The notes beneath the pieces are model-generated. The model did no database searches. It was given only the letters and a program-made list of their open reading frames with translations, and was not told the DNA's origin. A stretch of DNA of 64,000 bases from Rhodocyclaceae bacterium (GTDB lineage: Bacteria > Pseudomonadota > Gammaproteobacteria > Burkholderiales > CAIKXV01). Location of the stretch: contig JADCHX010000004.1 of assembly GCA_020248265.1 (NCBI GenBank), positions 601,473 to 665,472 on the forward strand. Reading direction: 5' to 3'. The position numbers and the translations under genes were made by a program. This document shows positions 1 through 8,843 of the stretch, piece by piece (position 1 is the stretch's first letter; every line of letters starts with the position of its first letter).

Positions 1-922
1 TCGTACTGCCGTCGATGGTCGATGCAGGCCTGGTTGCCAGCCGCTGCAGCTTGGCGCGTTCGATGCCGAGCGCTTTCTGGCGCAGCCGGTACTCCGACAG
101 CACGGCGGGATCGGGATTGACGATCACCACGCCCATCGTACCGTCGATGATCAGCTGGTCGTTCTCGCGGATCAGCGCGCGCGCGCGGTGCAGCGCGACG
201 ATGGCCGGTATGTTCAGGCTGCGCGCGACGATCGCGGTATGCGAGGTGGAGCCTCCGAGGTCGGTCAGGAAACCGGCGAACGGCAGCTGCTTGAACTGGA
301 TCATGTCCGCCGGCGACAGGTCGTGCGCGACCAGGATCGCGCGTGCACTGCCGGGAAGCGCACGGGGGATGTAGCCGGGCTTGCCGGCCAAAACCTTCAT
401 CACCCGCTCGACGACCTGCAGGACATCGCCCTTGCGCTCGCGCAGGTAGGGATCGTCGATGGTATCGAACTGGTCGAGCAGCAGGTCGAGCTGCAGCTTC
501 AGTGCCCACTCGGCATTGCACTGCTGGCTGTCGATCAGGTCTAGCGGTCCCTGCGACAGCGTCGAGTCGGCCAGGATCATCTGGTGCACGTCAATGAACG
601 CGCCGAACTCCGCTGGCGCTGCAGCCGGTATGCTGCCGCGAAGCTGCGTCAGTTCGTCGCGTACGCTGGCGAGCGCGGCGGCAAAGCGCTGGCGCTCGTT
701 CCTCAGTTCGCCGGCCGGGACCAGGTACTGCGCAACCTCCAGCGTCGCATAGGACACCAGGTGCGCCGGCCCGATCGCGATGCCGTCCGAAGCGCCGATG
801 CCATGCATCGTGAAGCTCATGCGCATCGAACGCGCGGCTGCAGCGTCTGCTGCGGCCGATCCATCGGCCGCCGTACCGCCCGCGCGGCTGGCGGGCGCCA
901 GCGGATGTCCGGCGCGGGCCAT
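1..922 (-). CDS. ptsI: Phosphoenolpyruvate-protein phosphotransferase (PTS enzyme I), 3' end off the left edge
   Basis: Enzyme I takes phosphate from phosphoenolpyruvate onto an active-site histidine and passes it to HPr. The frame is open from 922 to the window edge, so only about 307 N-terminal codons are present. The EI start motif GIGASDGIAIG is visible, as is the phospho-histidine loop GGSTSHTAIVARS, with the His codon at 239-241. The PEP-binding barrel is missing because it lies outside the window. The ATG at 922 is 8 nt after ptsH and suggests coupling, but it adds about 34 Ala-rich residues. Internal ATGs at 826 and 820 would put the active His near residue 194, closer to the usual position. 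The identification is secure; the start is not. Confidence 0.93.
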   Translation of the reverse strand, partial: MARAGHPLAPASRAGGTAADGSAAADAAAARSMRMSFTMHGIGASDGIAIGPAHLVSYATLEVAQYLVPAGELRNERQRFAAALASVRDELTQLRGSIPAAAPAEFGAFIDVHQMILADSTLSQGPLDLIDSQQCNAEWALKLQLDLLLDQFDTIDDPYLRERKGDVLQVVERVMKVLAGKPGYIPRALPGSARAILVAHDLSPADMIQFKQLPFAGFLTDLGGSTSHTAIVARSLNIPAIVALHRARALIRENDQLIIDGTMGVVIVNPDPAVLSEYRLRQKALGIERAKLQRLATRPASTIDGST

Positions 923-930
923 CGTCGCGG

Positions 931-1200
931 TCACTCGCCTTCGCCGAACCGGTCGGCGACCAGCGCGGCCAGCGCTGCAGACGCTTCAGCCTCGTCCGGG
1001 CCTTCGGTCTCGATGCCGATACGCACGCCGCGTGCGGCAGCCAGCATCATCACGCCCATGATGCTCTTCGCATTCACGCGGCGGGCGTCGCGCGTCAGCC
1101 AGACCTCGCACTTGAACTGGCCCGCGAGCTGGGTGAGCTTGGCAGAGGCGCGCGCATGCAGCCCGAGCTTGTTGACGATGTCGACTTCAGTGCGGAGCAT
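931..1200 (-). CDS. ptsH: Phosphocarrier protein HPr
   Basis: HPr relays phosphate from EI to EIIA proteins. The 89-residue product has the canonical N-terminus with phospho-acceptor His15 in KLGLHARAS. It also has Ser46 in the KSIMGVMML motif, which in other organisms is the site of HPr kinase. The length is normal for HPr. The gene overlaps the upstream EIIA gene by 14 nt and is followed 8 nt later by ptsI, so all three are probably cotranscribed. No sugar-specific membrane permease (EIIB/EIIC) is nearby, so a regulatory rather than sugar-uptake role is likely. Confidence 0.97.
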   Translation of the reverse strand: MLRTEVDIVNKLGLHARASAKLTQLAGQFKCEVWLTRDARRVNAKSIMGVMMLAAARGVRIGIETEGPDEAEASAALAALVADRFGEGE

Positions 1201-1612
1201 CGGTCTGTCCTGTTCCCTGTTCCGGCTGCTGCGGCATGCGTACCACCCCTTCGCAGCCGCCGCTGATCGCCTTGGCAAGCATCTTTTCCAGCGTCTGGTC
1301 GCGATAGGTGAGCGCACGGATCAGCATCGGAAGGTTAACCCCCGCGATGCCCTCGACCCGCCCCGGTTGCAGCAGCCTGGAGGCGAGGTTGCACGGTGTC
1401 GCCCCGTAGATGTCGGTGAGGATCAGCACGCCGTTGCCGTCGTCGAGGTGGGTGACGAGATCCTGCGCCTGCGGCAGGATCGCCACCGGGTCGTCATGGA
1501 TGGTCACGCCCAGTTGCCGCACGCGCATCGGCCGCTTGCCGAGCACGTGGCTCGCGCAATGGATCAGGCTCTCGGCGAGCGTGCCGTGCGCGATGATCAG
1601 GATGCCGATCAC
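1187..1612 (-). CDS. PTS EIIA component, mannose/fructose family
   Basis: This is a soluble 141-residue EIIA-Man fold protein. The start GILIIAHGTLAESL carries the phospho-accepting histidine at residue 9, and the protein keeps the family LTDIYGATPCNLA segment. The GTG start at 1610-1612 overlaps the gshB stop as GTGA, so translation is probably coupled to glutathione synthetase. The 3' end overlaps ptsH by 14 nt. In betaproteobacteria this orphan EIIA sits with HPr and EI but without a permease, which fits a phosphorylation-state regulator. Its target cannot be read from the sequence. Confidence 0.9.
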   Translation of the reverse strand: MIGILIIAHGTLAESLIHCASHVLGKRPMRVRQLGVTIHDDPVAILPQAQDLVTHLDDGNGVLILTDIYGATPCNLASRLLQPGRVEGIAGVNLPMLIRALTYRDQTLEKMLAKAISGGCEGVVRMPQQPEQGTGQTDAPH

Positions 1613-2601
1613 CGGTCCGCTCCGTTGGTCGCGTCGGAGCCGGTGGCGGGAAGCGCAGCCAGCCGCTCCAGCGCATCGATCATCAGCGCGGCCGGATCGC
1701 ACGGGGTCTGCCGAGCGATTTCCTGCATGCCGGTCGGGCTGGTCACGTTGATCTCGGTCAGGTGGGTGCCGATCACGTCCAGGCCGACGAGGGTCAGCCC
1801 GAGGTCGCGCAGCACCGGTCCGACGGTCTCCCCGATCTCGCGGTCGCGCGCGGTCAGCGGGCGGGCGACGCCGGTGCCACCAGCCGCCAGGTTGCCGCGT
1901 GTCTCGCCCGCCTTCGGTATCCGCGCCAGTGCGTAAGGCGCCGGCGCGCCGTCGATCAGCAGCACGCGCTTGTCGCCGTCGCGGATCTCCGGCAGGTAGC
2001 GCTGTGCCATGACCGTGCGCCGCCCGTGGTCGGTGATCGTTTCGATGATCACGCCGATGTTCGGGTCGTCGGTACGCACCCGGAAAACGCCGCTGCCGCC
2101 CATGCCGTCGAGCGGCTTGAAGATCGCATCGCCATGCTCGGCGAGGAACTCGCGCAGCACCGGCTCGAGGCTGGTCACCAGCGTCGGCGGGGCGAACTGC
2201 GGGAAGCGGGCCACGGCCAGCTTCTCGTTGAAGTCGCGGATGGTGCGCGGGTCGTTGACTACCCGTGCGCCCTGGCGAGCGGCCAGTTCCAGCAGGTGGG
2301 TCGCGTACAGGTACTCGTTGTCGAACGGAGGGTCCTTGCGCATCAGCACGACGTCGAAATCCGACAGCGGCATGAATGCCTGCGCCGAAGCCTCGAACCA
2401 GTCGCACGGATCGGCACCGGGCGCCTTCAGGGAGACGGCGGCGGCGAAACCGGACACCGCGCCCCCGCGCACGATCATCTCGCGCGCTTCCATCGCGAAC
2501 AGGTCGTGCCCGCGGCGCGCGGCCTCGCGCATCATCGCGAAGGTCGAGTCCTTGTACGTCTTGAAGGTCGCCAGCGGGTCGGCGATCACCAGCAGTTTCA
2601 T
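1609..2601 (-). CDS. gshB: Glutathione synthetase
   Basis: GshB joins glycine to gamma-glutamylcysteine with ATP, the second step of glutathione synthesis, in the cytosol. The 330-residue protein has the family N-terminus MKLLVIADPLATFKTYKDST. The ATP-grasp core follows, with FKPLDGMGGSGVFRV as the glycine-rich ATP loop, and a C-terminal DVIGTHLTEINVTSPTG metal/ATP-binding stretch. The length is typical for the proteobacterial enzyme. It lies 31 nt after gshA and overlaps the EIIA gene by 4 nt. Confidence 0.97.
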   Translation of the reverse strand: MKLLVIADPLATFKTYKDSTFAMMREAARRGHDLFAMEAREMIVRGGAVSGFAAAVSLKAPGADPCDWFEASAQAFMPLSDFDVVLMRKDPPFDNEYLYATHLLELAARQGARVVNDPRTIRDFNEKLAVARFPQFAPPTLVTSLEPVLREFLAEHGDAIFKPLDGMGGSGVFRVRTDDPNIGVIIETITDHGRRTVMAQRYLPEIRDGDKRVLLIDGAPAPYALARIPKAGETRGNLAAGGTGVARPLTARDREIGETVGPVLRDLGLTLVGLDVIGTHLTEINVTSPTGMQEIARQTPCDPAALMIDALERLAALPATGSDATNGADR

Positions 2602-2632
2602 GCCGACATGGTAATCGGGAACACGCTCGCGG

Positions 2633-3952
2633 TCACATCTCCTGCTGCGGCGCTGCGGTAAGCGTCTCGATCTCGCGCGCGGCGGCGAGCAGTGCCAGCC
2701 GGGCGATCACGCCGTAGGCATAGAAACGGTTCGGGGCGGCATCCGGTGCGGCGCCCGGGTCGGGGATCGAGCAGGGCGTCTTGAACGCGAGCGGCACGAA
2801 ACTCATGCCGGGCGCGTTCAGGTTCTGGTCCTGCCCGCGCTCGGTGTGTACCCGGTAGAAGCCTCCGACCACGAAGTGGTCCATCATGTAGACGACCGGC
2901 TCGGCCACTGCACCGTCGACATTCTCGAACGTGTACACCCCTTCCTGCACCAGCACCTCGTGCACCTCCAGCCCCTCCTTCACCACCGCCATCTTCTTGC
3001 GCTGGTTGCGGTTCAGCTGCTGCACCTCGCTTGCGTCGCGCACCGTCATGATGCCCATGCCGTAGGTGCCGGCATCGGCCTTTACGATCACGAAGGGGTC
3101 CTGGTCGATGCCGTACTCCCGGTACTTGGCCTTGATGTCTGCAAGCATCTCGGACACGTACCCGGCCACGCATTCCTCGCCCTGCCTGTCCTTGAAGTTG
3201 ATCTTGCCGCAGCGCTCGAACAGCGGGTTGATCAGCCAGGGATCGATCCGCAGCAGCGACGCGAATTCCCTGGCGACGGTGTCGTAATGTGCGAAATGCT
3301 GCGACTTGCGGCGTGTGGTCCAGCCGGCCTGCAGCGGCGGCAGCACCCACTGGTCGAGCCCCTTGAGCACCTCGGGCACGCCGGCCGACAGGTCGTTGTT
3401 CAGCAGTACGACGCACGGGTCGAAGCCGGCGACTGTCAGCCGGTTGCCCTTGCGAACCAGCGGTTCCAGCGTGATGGAGCGTCCGTCGTCGAGCGCGATG
3501 TCGGTCGGTGCGGTGATTTCGGGCAGCAGCGTGCCGATGCGAACGATCAGCCCGGCCGCACGCAGTATGGTGGTCAGTGCCGCTACGTTCTTCAGGTAGA
3601 ACTGGTTGCGGGTGTGGCTCTCCGGTACCAGCAGCACGCCGCGTGCATCCGGACAGATCTTCTCGATCGCCGACTGGGTGGCCTGCACGCACAGCGGCAG
3701 GAAGTCGGGGTTCAGGTTGTTGAACCCGCCGGGGAACAGGTTGGTATCCACCGGCGCCAGCTTGAAGCCGCTGTTGCGCAGGTCGACCGAGCCGTAGAAC
3801 GGGCTTGCGTGCTCCTGCCACTGGCTCCGGAACCAGTGCTCGATCGCCGGCTGCGATTCGAGGATGCGCTTCTCTAGATCGGGCAGCGGGCCGGACAACG
3901 CGGTCTTCAGGTTCGGGACGGGCGTGGCGGGAATCGGCATGGGCATCGACAT
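2633..3952 (-). CDS. gshA: Glutamate-cysteine ligase, proteobacterial single-domain type
   Basis: This enzyme catalyses ATP-dependent formation of gamma-glutamylcysteine, the first and usually limiting step of glutathione synthesis. It is not the E. coli GshA family but the roughly 430-440 residue type found in many beta- and acidophilic proteobacteria. Recognisable stretches include NSGFKLAPVDTNLFPGGFNN, VPESHTRNQFYL and the nucleotide-binding VKADAGTYGMGIMTV. I chose the ATG at 3952 (439 aa), which begins MSMPMPIPATPVPNLKTAL. Two further in-frame ATGs lie at 3946 and 3940, and an upstream extension to 4141 is low-complexity and unlikely. It is the first gene of the gsh-pts run. Confidence 0.93.
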   Translation of the reverse strand: MSMPMPIPATPVPNLKTALSGPLPDLEKRILESQPAIEHWFRSQWQEHASPFYGSVDLRNSGFKLAPVDTNLFPGGFNNLNPDFLPLCVQATQSAIEKICPDARGVLLVPESHTRNQFYLKNVAALTTILRAAGLIVRIGTLLPEITAPTDIALDDGRSITLEPLVRKGNRLTVAGFDPCVVLLNNDLSAGVPEVLKGLDQWVLPPLQAGWTTRRKSQHFAHYDTVAREFASLLRIDPWLINPLFERCGKINFKDRQGEECVAGYVSEMLADIKAKYREYGIDQDPFVIVKADAGTYGMGIMTVRDASEVQQLNRNQRKKMAVVKEGLEVHEVLVQEGVYTFENVDGAVAEPVVYMMDHFVVGGFYRVHTERGQDQNLNAPGMSFVPLAFKTPCSIPDPGAAPDAAPNRFYAYGVIARLALLAAAREIETLTAAPQQEM

Positions 3953-4155
3953 CGGCTGGGCACAATCATGTCTGGTGGCCGGCCAGTGTAGCCGATCACG
4001 CAGTCCGCCCTGCCTGCCGGCCCGATAGCCGACCCTCGGGTTACCCGCGCCTCGCGCGTCCGGGGCCGCGCGAGGCGCGGGCGATCCTGACTGAGGTGGC
4101 AGCCAGCCGTGCCGGGCGGTAGTAGACTTCCGTCCCGACACTACTGGAGGATCCC

Positions 4156-5214
4156 GTGACCCCGATCGTCAAGCACCGGCGACAGACCGGTAACGCAGCC
4201 ATTCGCGCTGCATCCCCGCAACCCCACGCCTGTGCGACGGCGGTACTCCGCAGTGCCTCGTGCGCCCGCATGCCGGCGCTGCTGCTTCTCGGCACGCTGG
4301 CCGGCGCTGCCGGTGCGGCCGACTACCCGGCCAAGCCGGTGCGACTGGTGATCCCGTTCGCGCCTGGCGGCAGCAACGACATCGTCGGCCGCCTCGTCGG
4401 GCAGCAACTGCAGGACCGGATCGGCCAGCCGTTCATCATCGATAACCGGGCCGGCGCGGGTGGCGTGCTCGGTACCGAAATGGTCGCGCGTGCGCCGGGC
4501 GATGGCTACACGCTGCTGATCGTTTCGGTCGCCCATGCCTTCAACCCGGCGCTGTACAAGCTGTCGTACGACTCGATCAAGTCGTTCGCGCCGGTTGCCC
4601 TGGTCGGCAGCGGTCCGAACGTGATGGTGATCAACCCGCAGTTGCCGGTGAACTCGGTGAAGGAACTGATCGCCTACGCGCGCGCGAACCCGGGCAAGCT
4701 CAACCTCGCTTCGGCCGGCATCGGTTCGTTCCAGCACCTGTCTGGCGAGTTGTTCACCCGGATGGCGAAGATCGAGATGACGCATGTGCCGTTCAAGGGC
4801 GGCGGCCCGGCGATGACCGACGTGATCGCCGGCCAGTCGCAGGTGACCATCGGCTCGCTGATCCAGATGCAGGGCCACATCCGGTCCGGCCGACTGAAGC
4901 CGCTTGGCGTCGGAAGCCTGAAGCGCAATGCGACATTGCCCGACCTGCCATCGATCAGCGAGGCTGGATTGCCCGGTTACGAAGCCATCAACTGGTGGGG
5001 TGTCGTCGGTCCGGCGTCCCTGCCGCAGCCGATCATCGCGCGGCTCAACAAGGAGCTCAATGCGGCGCTCGCCAATCCGGACATGCTCAAGCGCCTGGAA
5101 GGCGAGGGCGCCGTCGCCACGCCAGGTACTCCGGCAGAGTTCGGCAAGCTGATCGTTGCGGAGACCGCACGCTGGGGCAAGGTCGTGCGCGAGGCCGGCA
5201 TCAAGGCCGAGTAA
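4156..5214 (+). CDS. Bug/TctC-family tripartite tricarboxylate transporter substrate-binding protein
   Basis: This is a periplasmic solute receptor of the Bug (TctC) family, which binds carboxylates and similar small ligands. The 352-residue product has the family motifs YPAKPVRLVIPFAPGGSNDI and DNRAGAGGVLGTE, and THVPFKGGGPAMTD with a DLPSISEAG segment. The start is a GTG preceded by GGAGG at 4146-4150. This gives an unusually long 40-residue basic segment before the hydrophobic signal core MPALLLLGTLAGAAGAAD. An internal ATG at 4270 would give a normal signal peptide. There are no TctA/TctB membrane genes nearby, so the ligand and transporter partner are unknown. Confidence 0.93.
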   Translation: MTPIVKHRRQTGNAAIRAASPQPHACATAVLRSASCARMPALLLLGTLAGAAGAADYPAKPVRLVIPFAPGGSNDIVGRLVGQQLQDRIGQPFIIDNRAGAGGVLGTEMVARAPGDGYTLLIVSVAHAFNPALYKLSYDSIKSFAPVALVGSGPNVMVINPQLPVNSVKELIAYARANPGKLNLASAGIGSFQHLSGELFTRMAKIEMTHVPFKGGGPAMTDVIAGQSQVTIGSLIQMQGHIRSGRLKPLGVGSLKRNATLPDLPSISEAGLPGYEAINWWGVVGPASLPQPIIARLNKELNAALANPDMLKRLEGEGAVATPGTPAEFGKLIVAETARWGKVVREAGIKAE

Positions 5215-5230
5215 CGCGGCGTCCGCCAGA

Positions 5231-5265
5231 CGAAAAAAAACGGGCACCCGAAGGTGCCCGTTTTT
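5231..5265. terminator. Bidirectional intrinsic terminator between a Bug gene and amtB
   Basis: The 8-bp perfect stem CGGGCACC / GGTGCCCG has a CGAA loop at 5241-5260. It is flanked by eight A on the left and five T on the right, so it can end transcripts from both convergent genes. Confidence 0.9.
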
Positions 5266-5281
5266 CATTCGAGGCAGGCGA

Positions 5282-6796
5282 TCAGTTGTACGCTTTCTCG
5301 CCGTGCGAGCTGACATCCAGACCTTCGCGCTCCGCTTCTTCGGTGACCCGGATACCGACGATCAGGTCGACGATCTTCAGCGCGATGAACGTGACCACCG
5401 CCGACAGAACGACCGCGATCAGCACGCCCTGGAGCTGGACCCACACCTGCCCGCCGATGCCGGCCGCCAGAGGCTGGCCGCAGACGTTCTTGATGTAGTC
5501 GCAGATGCCTGCGCCGCCAAGCGAGGGCGATGCGAAGACGCCGGTGAGGATGGCACCGACGATGCCACCCACGCCGTGCACGCCGAACACGTCGAGCGCA
5601 TCGTCTGCGCCGAGCATCCGCTTCAGCCCGGACACACCCCAGAGGCACAGGAAGCCGGAGACCAGCCCGATGATGATCGCGCCCATCGGTCCGACGAACC
5701 CGGCGGCCGGGGTGATCGCCACCAGACCGGCGACGGCGCCGGAGGCGGCACCCAGCATGCTCGGCTTGCCCTTGCCGATCCACTCGGCAAACATCCAGGA
5801 CAACACGGCTGCCGCCGCTGCGACCAGCGTGTTGACGAAGGCGAGGCCGGCGACACCGTTGGCTTCCAGGTTGGAGCCGACGTTGAAACCGAACCAGCCG
5901 ACCCACAGCATCGATGCGCCGATCATCGTGAACACCAGGTTGTGTGGCGGCATCGCTTCACGGCGGAATCCGATGCGCGTGCCGATCATGTATGCGGCGA
6001 CCAGGCCTGCGACGGCCGCATTGATGTGAACCACGGTACCGCCGGCGAAGTCGAGTGCACCCTTGGCCCACAGGAGACCGGCGCCTGCGGTGACGGCCTC
6101 GAGCGTCTTCTCGTCGGTGATCGCATCCGGGCCGTCCCAGTACCAGACCATGTGAGCCATCGGCAGGTAGGCGAACGTGAACCAGATCGCCAGGAACAGC
6201 AGCACCGCGGAAAACTTCATCCGCTCGGCGAACGCGCCGACGATCAGGGCAGGGGTGATCGCCGCGAAGGTGAGCTGGAACACCACGAACAGGTATTCCG
6301 GAATGTAGACGTCCTTGCTGAAGGTTGCCGCCCCGGTTGCATCGGTCACACCCGACAGGAAGAGCTTGTCGAGACCGCCCACGATCTGGCCGCCGCCGGT
6401 GAAAGCCAGCGAATAGCCGTAGATCACCCAGAGAACGGCGATCATCGAGAACGTGACGAACACCTGCATCAGCACCGACAGCATGTTTTTCTGCCGTACC
6501 AGGCCACCGTAGAACAGGGCGAGGCCGGGGATGATCATGAAGATCACCAGCACCGTGGCGATGAACATGAACGTGGTGTCGGCCTTGTTGATGTTCGGCG
6601 GCTTGGGTGCTTCGGCGGCTGGCGTATCCGCCGCCTTCTTCGCTTCGGCGGCTGGCGCGGCCGAAGGTGCGGGCGCTACCTTCGCCTCTTCGGCTTTCGC
6701 TTCCATCTTGGCCGGTTCAGCCGCGGGCTGCGCGATCGCGCCCGCGCTGAACGCGAGCGAGACGGCAGTTAGCAGGGTCACGAGCAGCTTCTTCAT
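5282..6796 (-). CDS. amtB: Ammonium transporter AmtB
   Basis: AmtB conducts ammonium/ammonia across the inner membrane and is gated by PII proteins. The 504-residue product starts at an ATG behind a CCGGAGA ribosome site. It has an N-terminal signal peptide ending in GAIAQPA, followed by a Lys/Ala/Pro-rich linker to about residue 65. The eleven-helix Amt core comes next. The twin pore histidines are visible in VVHINAAVAGLV and FGVHGVGGIVGAI. Cytoplasmic contact with GlnK is expected. The gene lies 37 nt after glnK on the same strand and is probably nitrogen-controlled through the upstream NtrC/sigma-54 promoter. Confidence 0.97.
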   Translation of the reverse strand: MKKLLVTLLTAVSLAFSAGAIAQPAAEPAKMEAKAEEAKVAPAPSAAPAAEAKKAADTPAAEAPKPPNINKADTTFMFIATVLVIFMIIPGLALFYGGLVRQKNMLSVLMQVFVTFSMIAVLWVIYGYSLAFTGGGQIVGGLDKLFLSGVTDATGAATFSKDVYIPEYLFVVFQLTFAAITPALIVGAFAERMKFSAVLLFLAIWFTFAYLPMAHMVWYWDGPDAITDEKTLEAVTAGAGLLWAKGALDFAGGTVVHINAAVAGLVAAYMIGTRIGFRREAMPPHNLVFTMIGASMLWVGWFGFNVGSNLEANGVAGLAFVNTLVAAAAAVLSWMFAEWIGKGKPSMLGAASGAVAGLVAITPAAGFVGPMGAIIIGLVSGFLCLWGVSGLKRMLGADDALDVFGVHGVGGIVGAILTGVFASPSLGGAGICDYIKNVCGQPLAAGIGGQVWVQLQGVLIAVVLSAVVTFIALKIVDLIVGIRVTEEAEREGLDVSSHGEKAYN

Positions 6797-6833
6797 GCGA
6801 TCTCCGGATCTTGTTGACAGATTGCAGGGCGTG

Positions 6834-7235
<402 letters not shown>

Positions 7236-8021
7236 TTAGAAAGTCTTCTGTACGCCGACGGTCCATGCGCTCTTGCCGATGTTGCGGCCGAAGCGGTTGT
7301 TGTAAAACGCGTCCTTGGCGTTGGTATCCGTGTAGTTCAGGCTGAAGTTCAGCCCGAGGAACTCCTTCGTGACGCCGAGGCGATAGTCGGTGTAGGCGCC
7401 GTTCGCGCTGTTCGGACCGTCGTAGGTCTGGCGGCCGACGTGGCCGATCAGGCTGAAGCCGGTGTCACTGATCGGCAGGGTGGCGGTCAGGTCGAGGTAG
7501 TCGCTGCCGCGTGCATTGTCGATACCGAACGTGTCGCCCAGCGAGTACGAGTACTTCAGCGTCGCGAACTTCCAGGTGACGGCGGCGTACAGTTCGTTCG
7601 TGTCGGCCTTGGCCGTGCCGGCCGACAGGCCAGCGGTCGGCACGCGACCCGGGAAGTTGTAGCGCAGGAAGCCGACGTCGAACGTGAGGTCACCGACCGG
7701 CATCTTGAAGCCGAGGTAGGTATCGATCTCGACCGAGTAGCTGCCACCGTTGTAGGCGGTCGAATCCGTCAACCAGCTGACGTTCGAGCCCCAGAGGCCT
7801 GCGTAGAAGCCGCTGGCGTGGCTGTAGTCGAAGCCACCCTGCAGCGCCGGTTTGCGGTCGGTCTGCGTAAGGCCACGGAAGATGTACTGGCTGAACAGTC
7901 CGACATTGCCGGTGAAAGTATGGGGAGATTCGGGTGCCTTCGCCTGCGCCATCACGGCCATGGGTGTTGCCAGTGCGGCGGCAACGGCACCGGTCAGCAG
8001 GGTTTTGTTGAACTTGTTCAT
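7236..8021 (-). CDS. TorF-family putative outer-membrane porin
   Basis: This 261-residue protein has a signal peptide (MNKFNKTLLTGAVAAALATP to MAVMAQA). It then shows the alternating beta-strand pattern of the family, which includes GLFSQYIFRGLTQTDRKPA and ends in aromatic Phe (VGVQKTF), the usual outer-membrane assembly signal. No substrate is established for the family. Many betaproteobacteria keep it next to glnK-amtB. Here it is the first gene behind a sigma-54/NtrC promoter, so a role in nitrogen-limited uptake across the outer membrane is a reasonable inference. The ATG at 8021 has a TGGAGG ribosome site. Confidence 0.88.
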   Translation of the reverse strand: MNKFNKTLLTGAVAAALATPMAVMAQAKAPESPHTFTGNVGLFSQYIFRGLTQTDRKPALQGGFDYSHASGFYAGLWGSNVSWLTDSTAYNGGSYSVEIDTYLGFKMPVGDLTFDVGFLRYNFPGRVPTAGLSAGTAKADTNELYAAVTWKFATLKYSYSLGDTFGIDNARGSDYLDLTATLPISDTGFSLIGHVGRQTYDGPNSANGAYTDYRLGVTKEFLGLNFSLNYTDTNAKDAFYNNRFGRNIGKSAWTVGVQKTF

Positions 8022-8080
8022 TCTTGGAGCCTCCAAGGGTGTATCGATTTCACAACATAACGATGTCTCACCCGACTTGA

Positions 8081-8097
8081 AGCATACTTTGTGCCAG
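8081..8097 (-). promoter_or_regulatory. Sigma-54 (-24/-12) promoter for torF-glnK-amtB
   Basis: Read on the minus strand the site is CTGGCACAAAGTATGCT. It has the invariant GG and GC with exactly 10 bases between, and 15 of 17 positions fit the consensus YTGGCACGRNNNTTGCW. It predicts a start near 8070 and a leader of about 50 nt to the torF ATG. Confidence 0.85.
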
Positions 8098-8157
8098 CAA
8101 AAAAACATCGCTGATACAGAGACTTGCCGCCAGGAGGACATCTCGCGGAGCGCTCTC

Positions 8158-8174
8158 TGCACCGCGTCGGTGCG
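8158..8174 (-). promoter_or_regulatory. NtrC binding site (promoter-proximal)
   Basis: TGCACCGCGTCGGTGCG matches the NtrC palindrome TGCACC-N5-GGTGCA at 11 of 12 positions. Its centre is about 95 bp upstream of the predicted sigma-54 start, as expected for an enhancer. Confidence 0.82.
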
Positions 8175-8188
8175 GGAATGGGCTTTCG

Positions 8189-8205
8189 CGCACTGATCAA
8201 GTGCA
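8189..8205 (-). promoter_or_regulatory. NtrC binding site (promoter-distal)
   Basis: CGCACTGATCAAGTGCA matches TGCACY-N5-RGTGCA at all but the first base. Its centre is 31 bp (three helical turns) from the proximal site, the same spacing as the paired strong NtrC sites of enterobacterial glnA. Confidence 0.8.
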
Positions 8206-8456
8206 AAAGACGCGCAGAAACAGTCATCTGCATCGTCAGTCTCCACCGTTTCTTGAGGCCTCAACAAACAAACAGTCGTTTGAGTGACAGGCTGTTGCGG
8301 CTGCGCAACAAGTCGACCGGATCAACGAAGTTGCCAGGCCAGCCGCGGAATCGCTGTGGCAACAGTGTTTTCCGGTGCGATCCGGTGCGAGCGGTTTGCC
8401 TATACTTTCACTCGGTCGTCTGGACTCATCCAGACCTACACTGCCGGAGCGTGCCG
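8206..8456 (+). promoter_or_regulatory. Intergenic region with probable ubiK promoter
   Basis: No gene is seen here. A -10-like TATACT lies at 8401-8406, about 50 nt before the ubiK ATG, with no clear -35. The stretch also holds a perfect 7-bp inverted repeat TGTTGCG/CGCAACA (8293-8310) and a direct tandem repeat of TCCGGTGCGA (8371-8390). Neither has an assigned role. Confidence 0.4.
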
Positions 8457-8726
8457 ATGATCAATCAGAATACCCTTGATGACCTGTCGCGCCGCGTGCG
8501 TGAACTGGTCGCCAGCAGCCCGGCGCAGGATGTCCAGCGGAACGTGCGTGCGGTGGTCGGGTCCGCATTGCAGCGGATGGACCTCGTCACCCGCGAGGAG
8601 TTCGACGTCCAGGCCGCCGTGCTTGCACGCACCCGCGAAAAGCTCGAAGCACTCGAGGCGCGGGTGGCAGGTCTGGAGCGCGGTGCCGCCGGTGGGTCGC
8701 CCGTGCCGGTCGATTCCGCTGGCTGA
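8457..8726 (+). CDS. ubiK: Ubiquinone biosynthesis accessory factor UbiK
   Basis: This small coiled-coil protein (89 aa, BMFP family) helps the soluble Ubi complex make ubiquinone under aerobic conditions. It starts MINQNTLDDLSRRVREL and has the conserved core VTREEFDVQAAVLARTREKL, followed by a heptad-rich helix LEALEARVAGLE and a short unstructured tail. The ATG has a GGAG ribosome site 7 nt upstream. The length matches the family (about 80-100 aa). It is followed by the comM-like gene, a neighbour often seen in betaproteobacteria. Confidence 0.9.
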   Translation: MINQNTLDDLSRRVRELVASSPAQDVQRNVRAVVGSALQRMDLVTREEFDVQAAVLARTREKLEALEARVAGLERGAAGGSPVPVDSAG

Positions 8727-8843
8727 GCAGCGGGACGGGCCGTAACCCCTGGTGCCTGCGGGTCCGGTACACGCCCGGACCCGGGGTCCTGTACTGCGCT
8801 CGCCGGCCGTCGTCCGGCGGGCATCGATCCGCGACAGGCTGAC

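Noticed and set aside
8371-8390. Tandem TCCGGTGCGA x2 as a regulator binding site for ubiK.
   Set aside because: Only two 10-bp copies, with no match to a known operator; it may be chance duplication.
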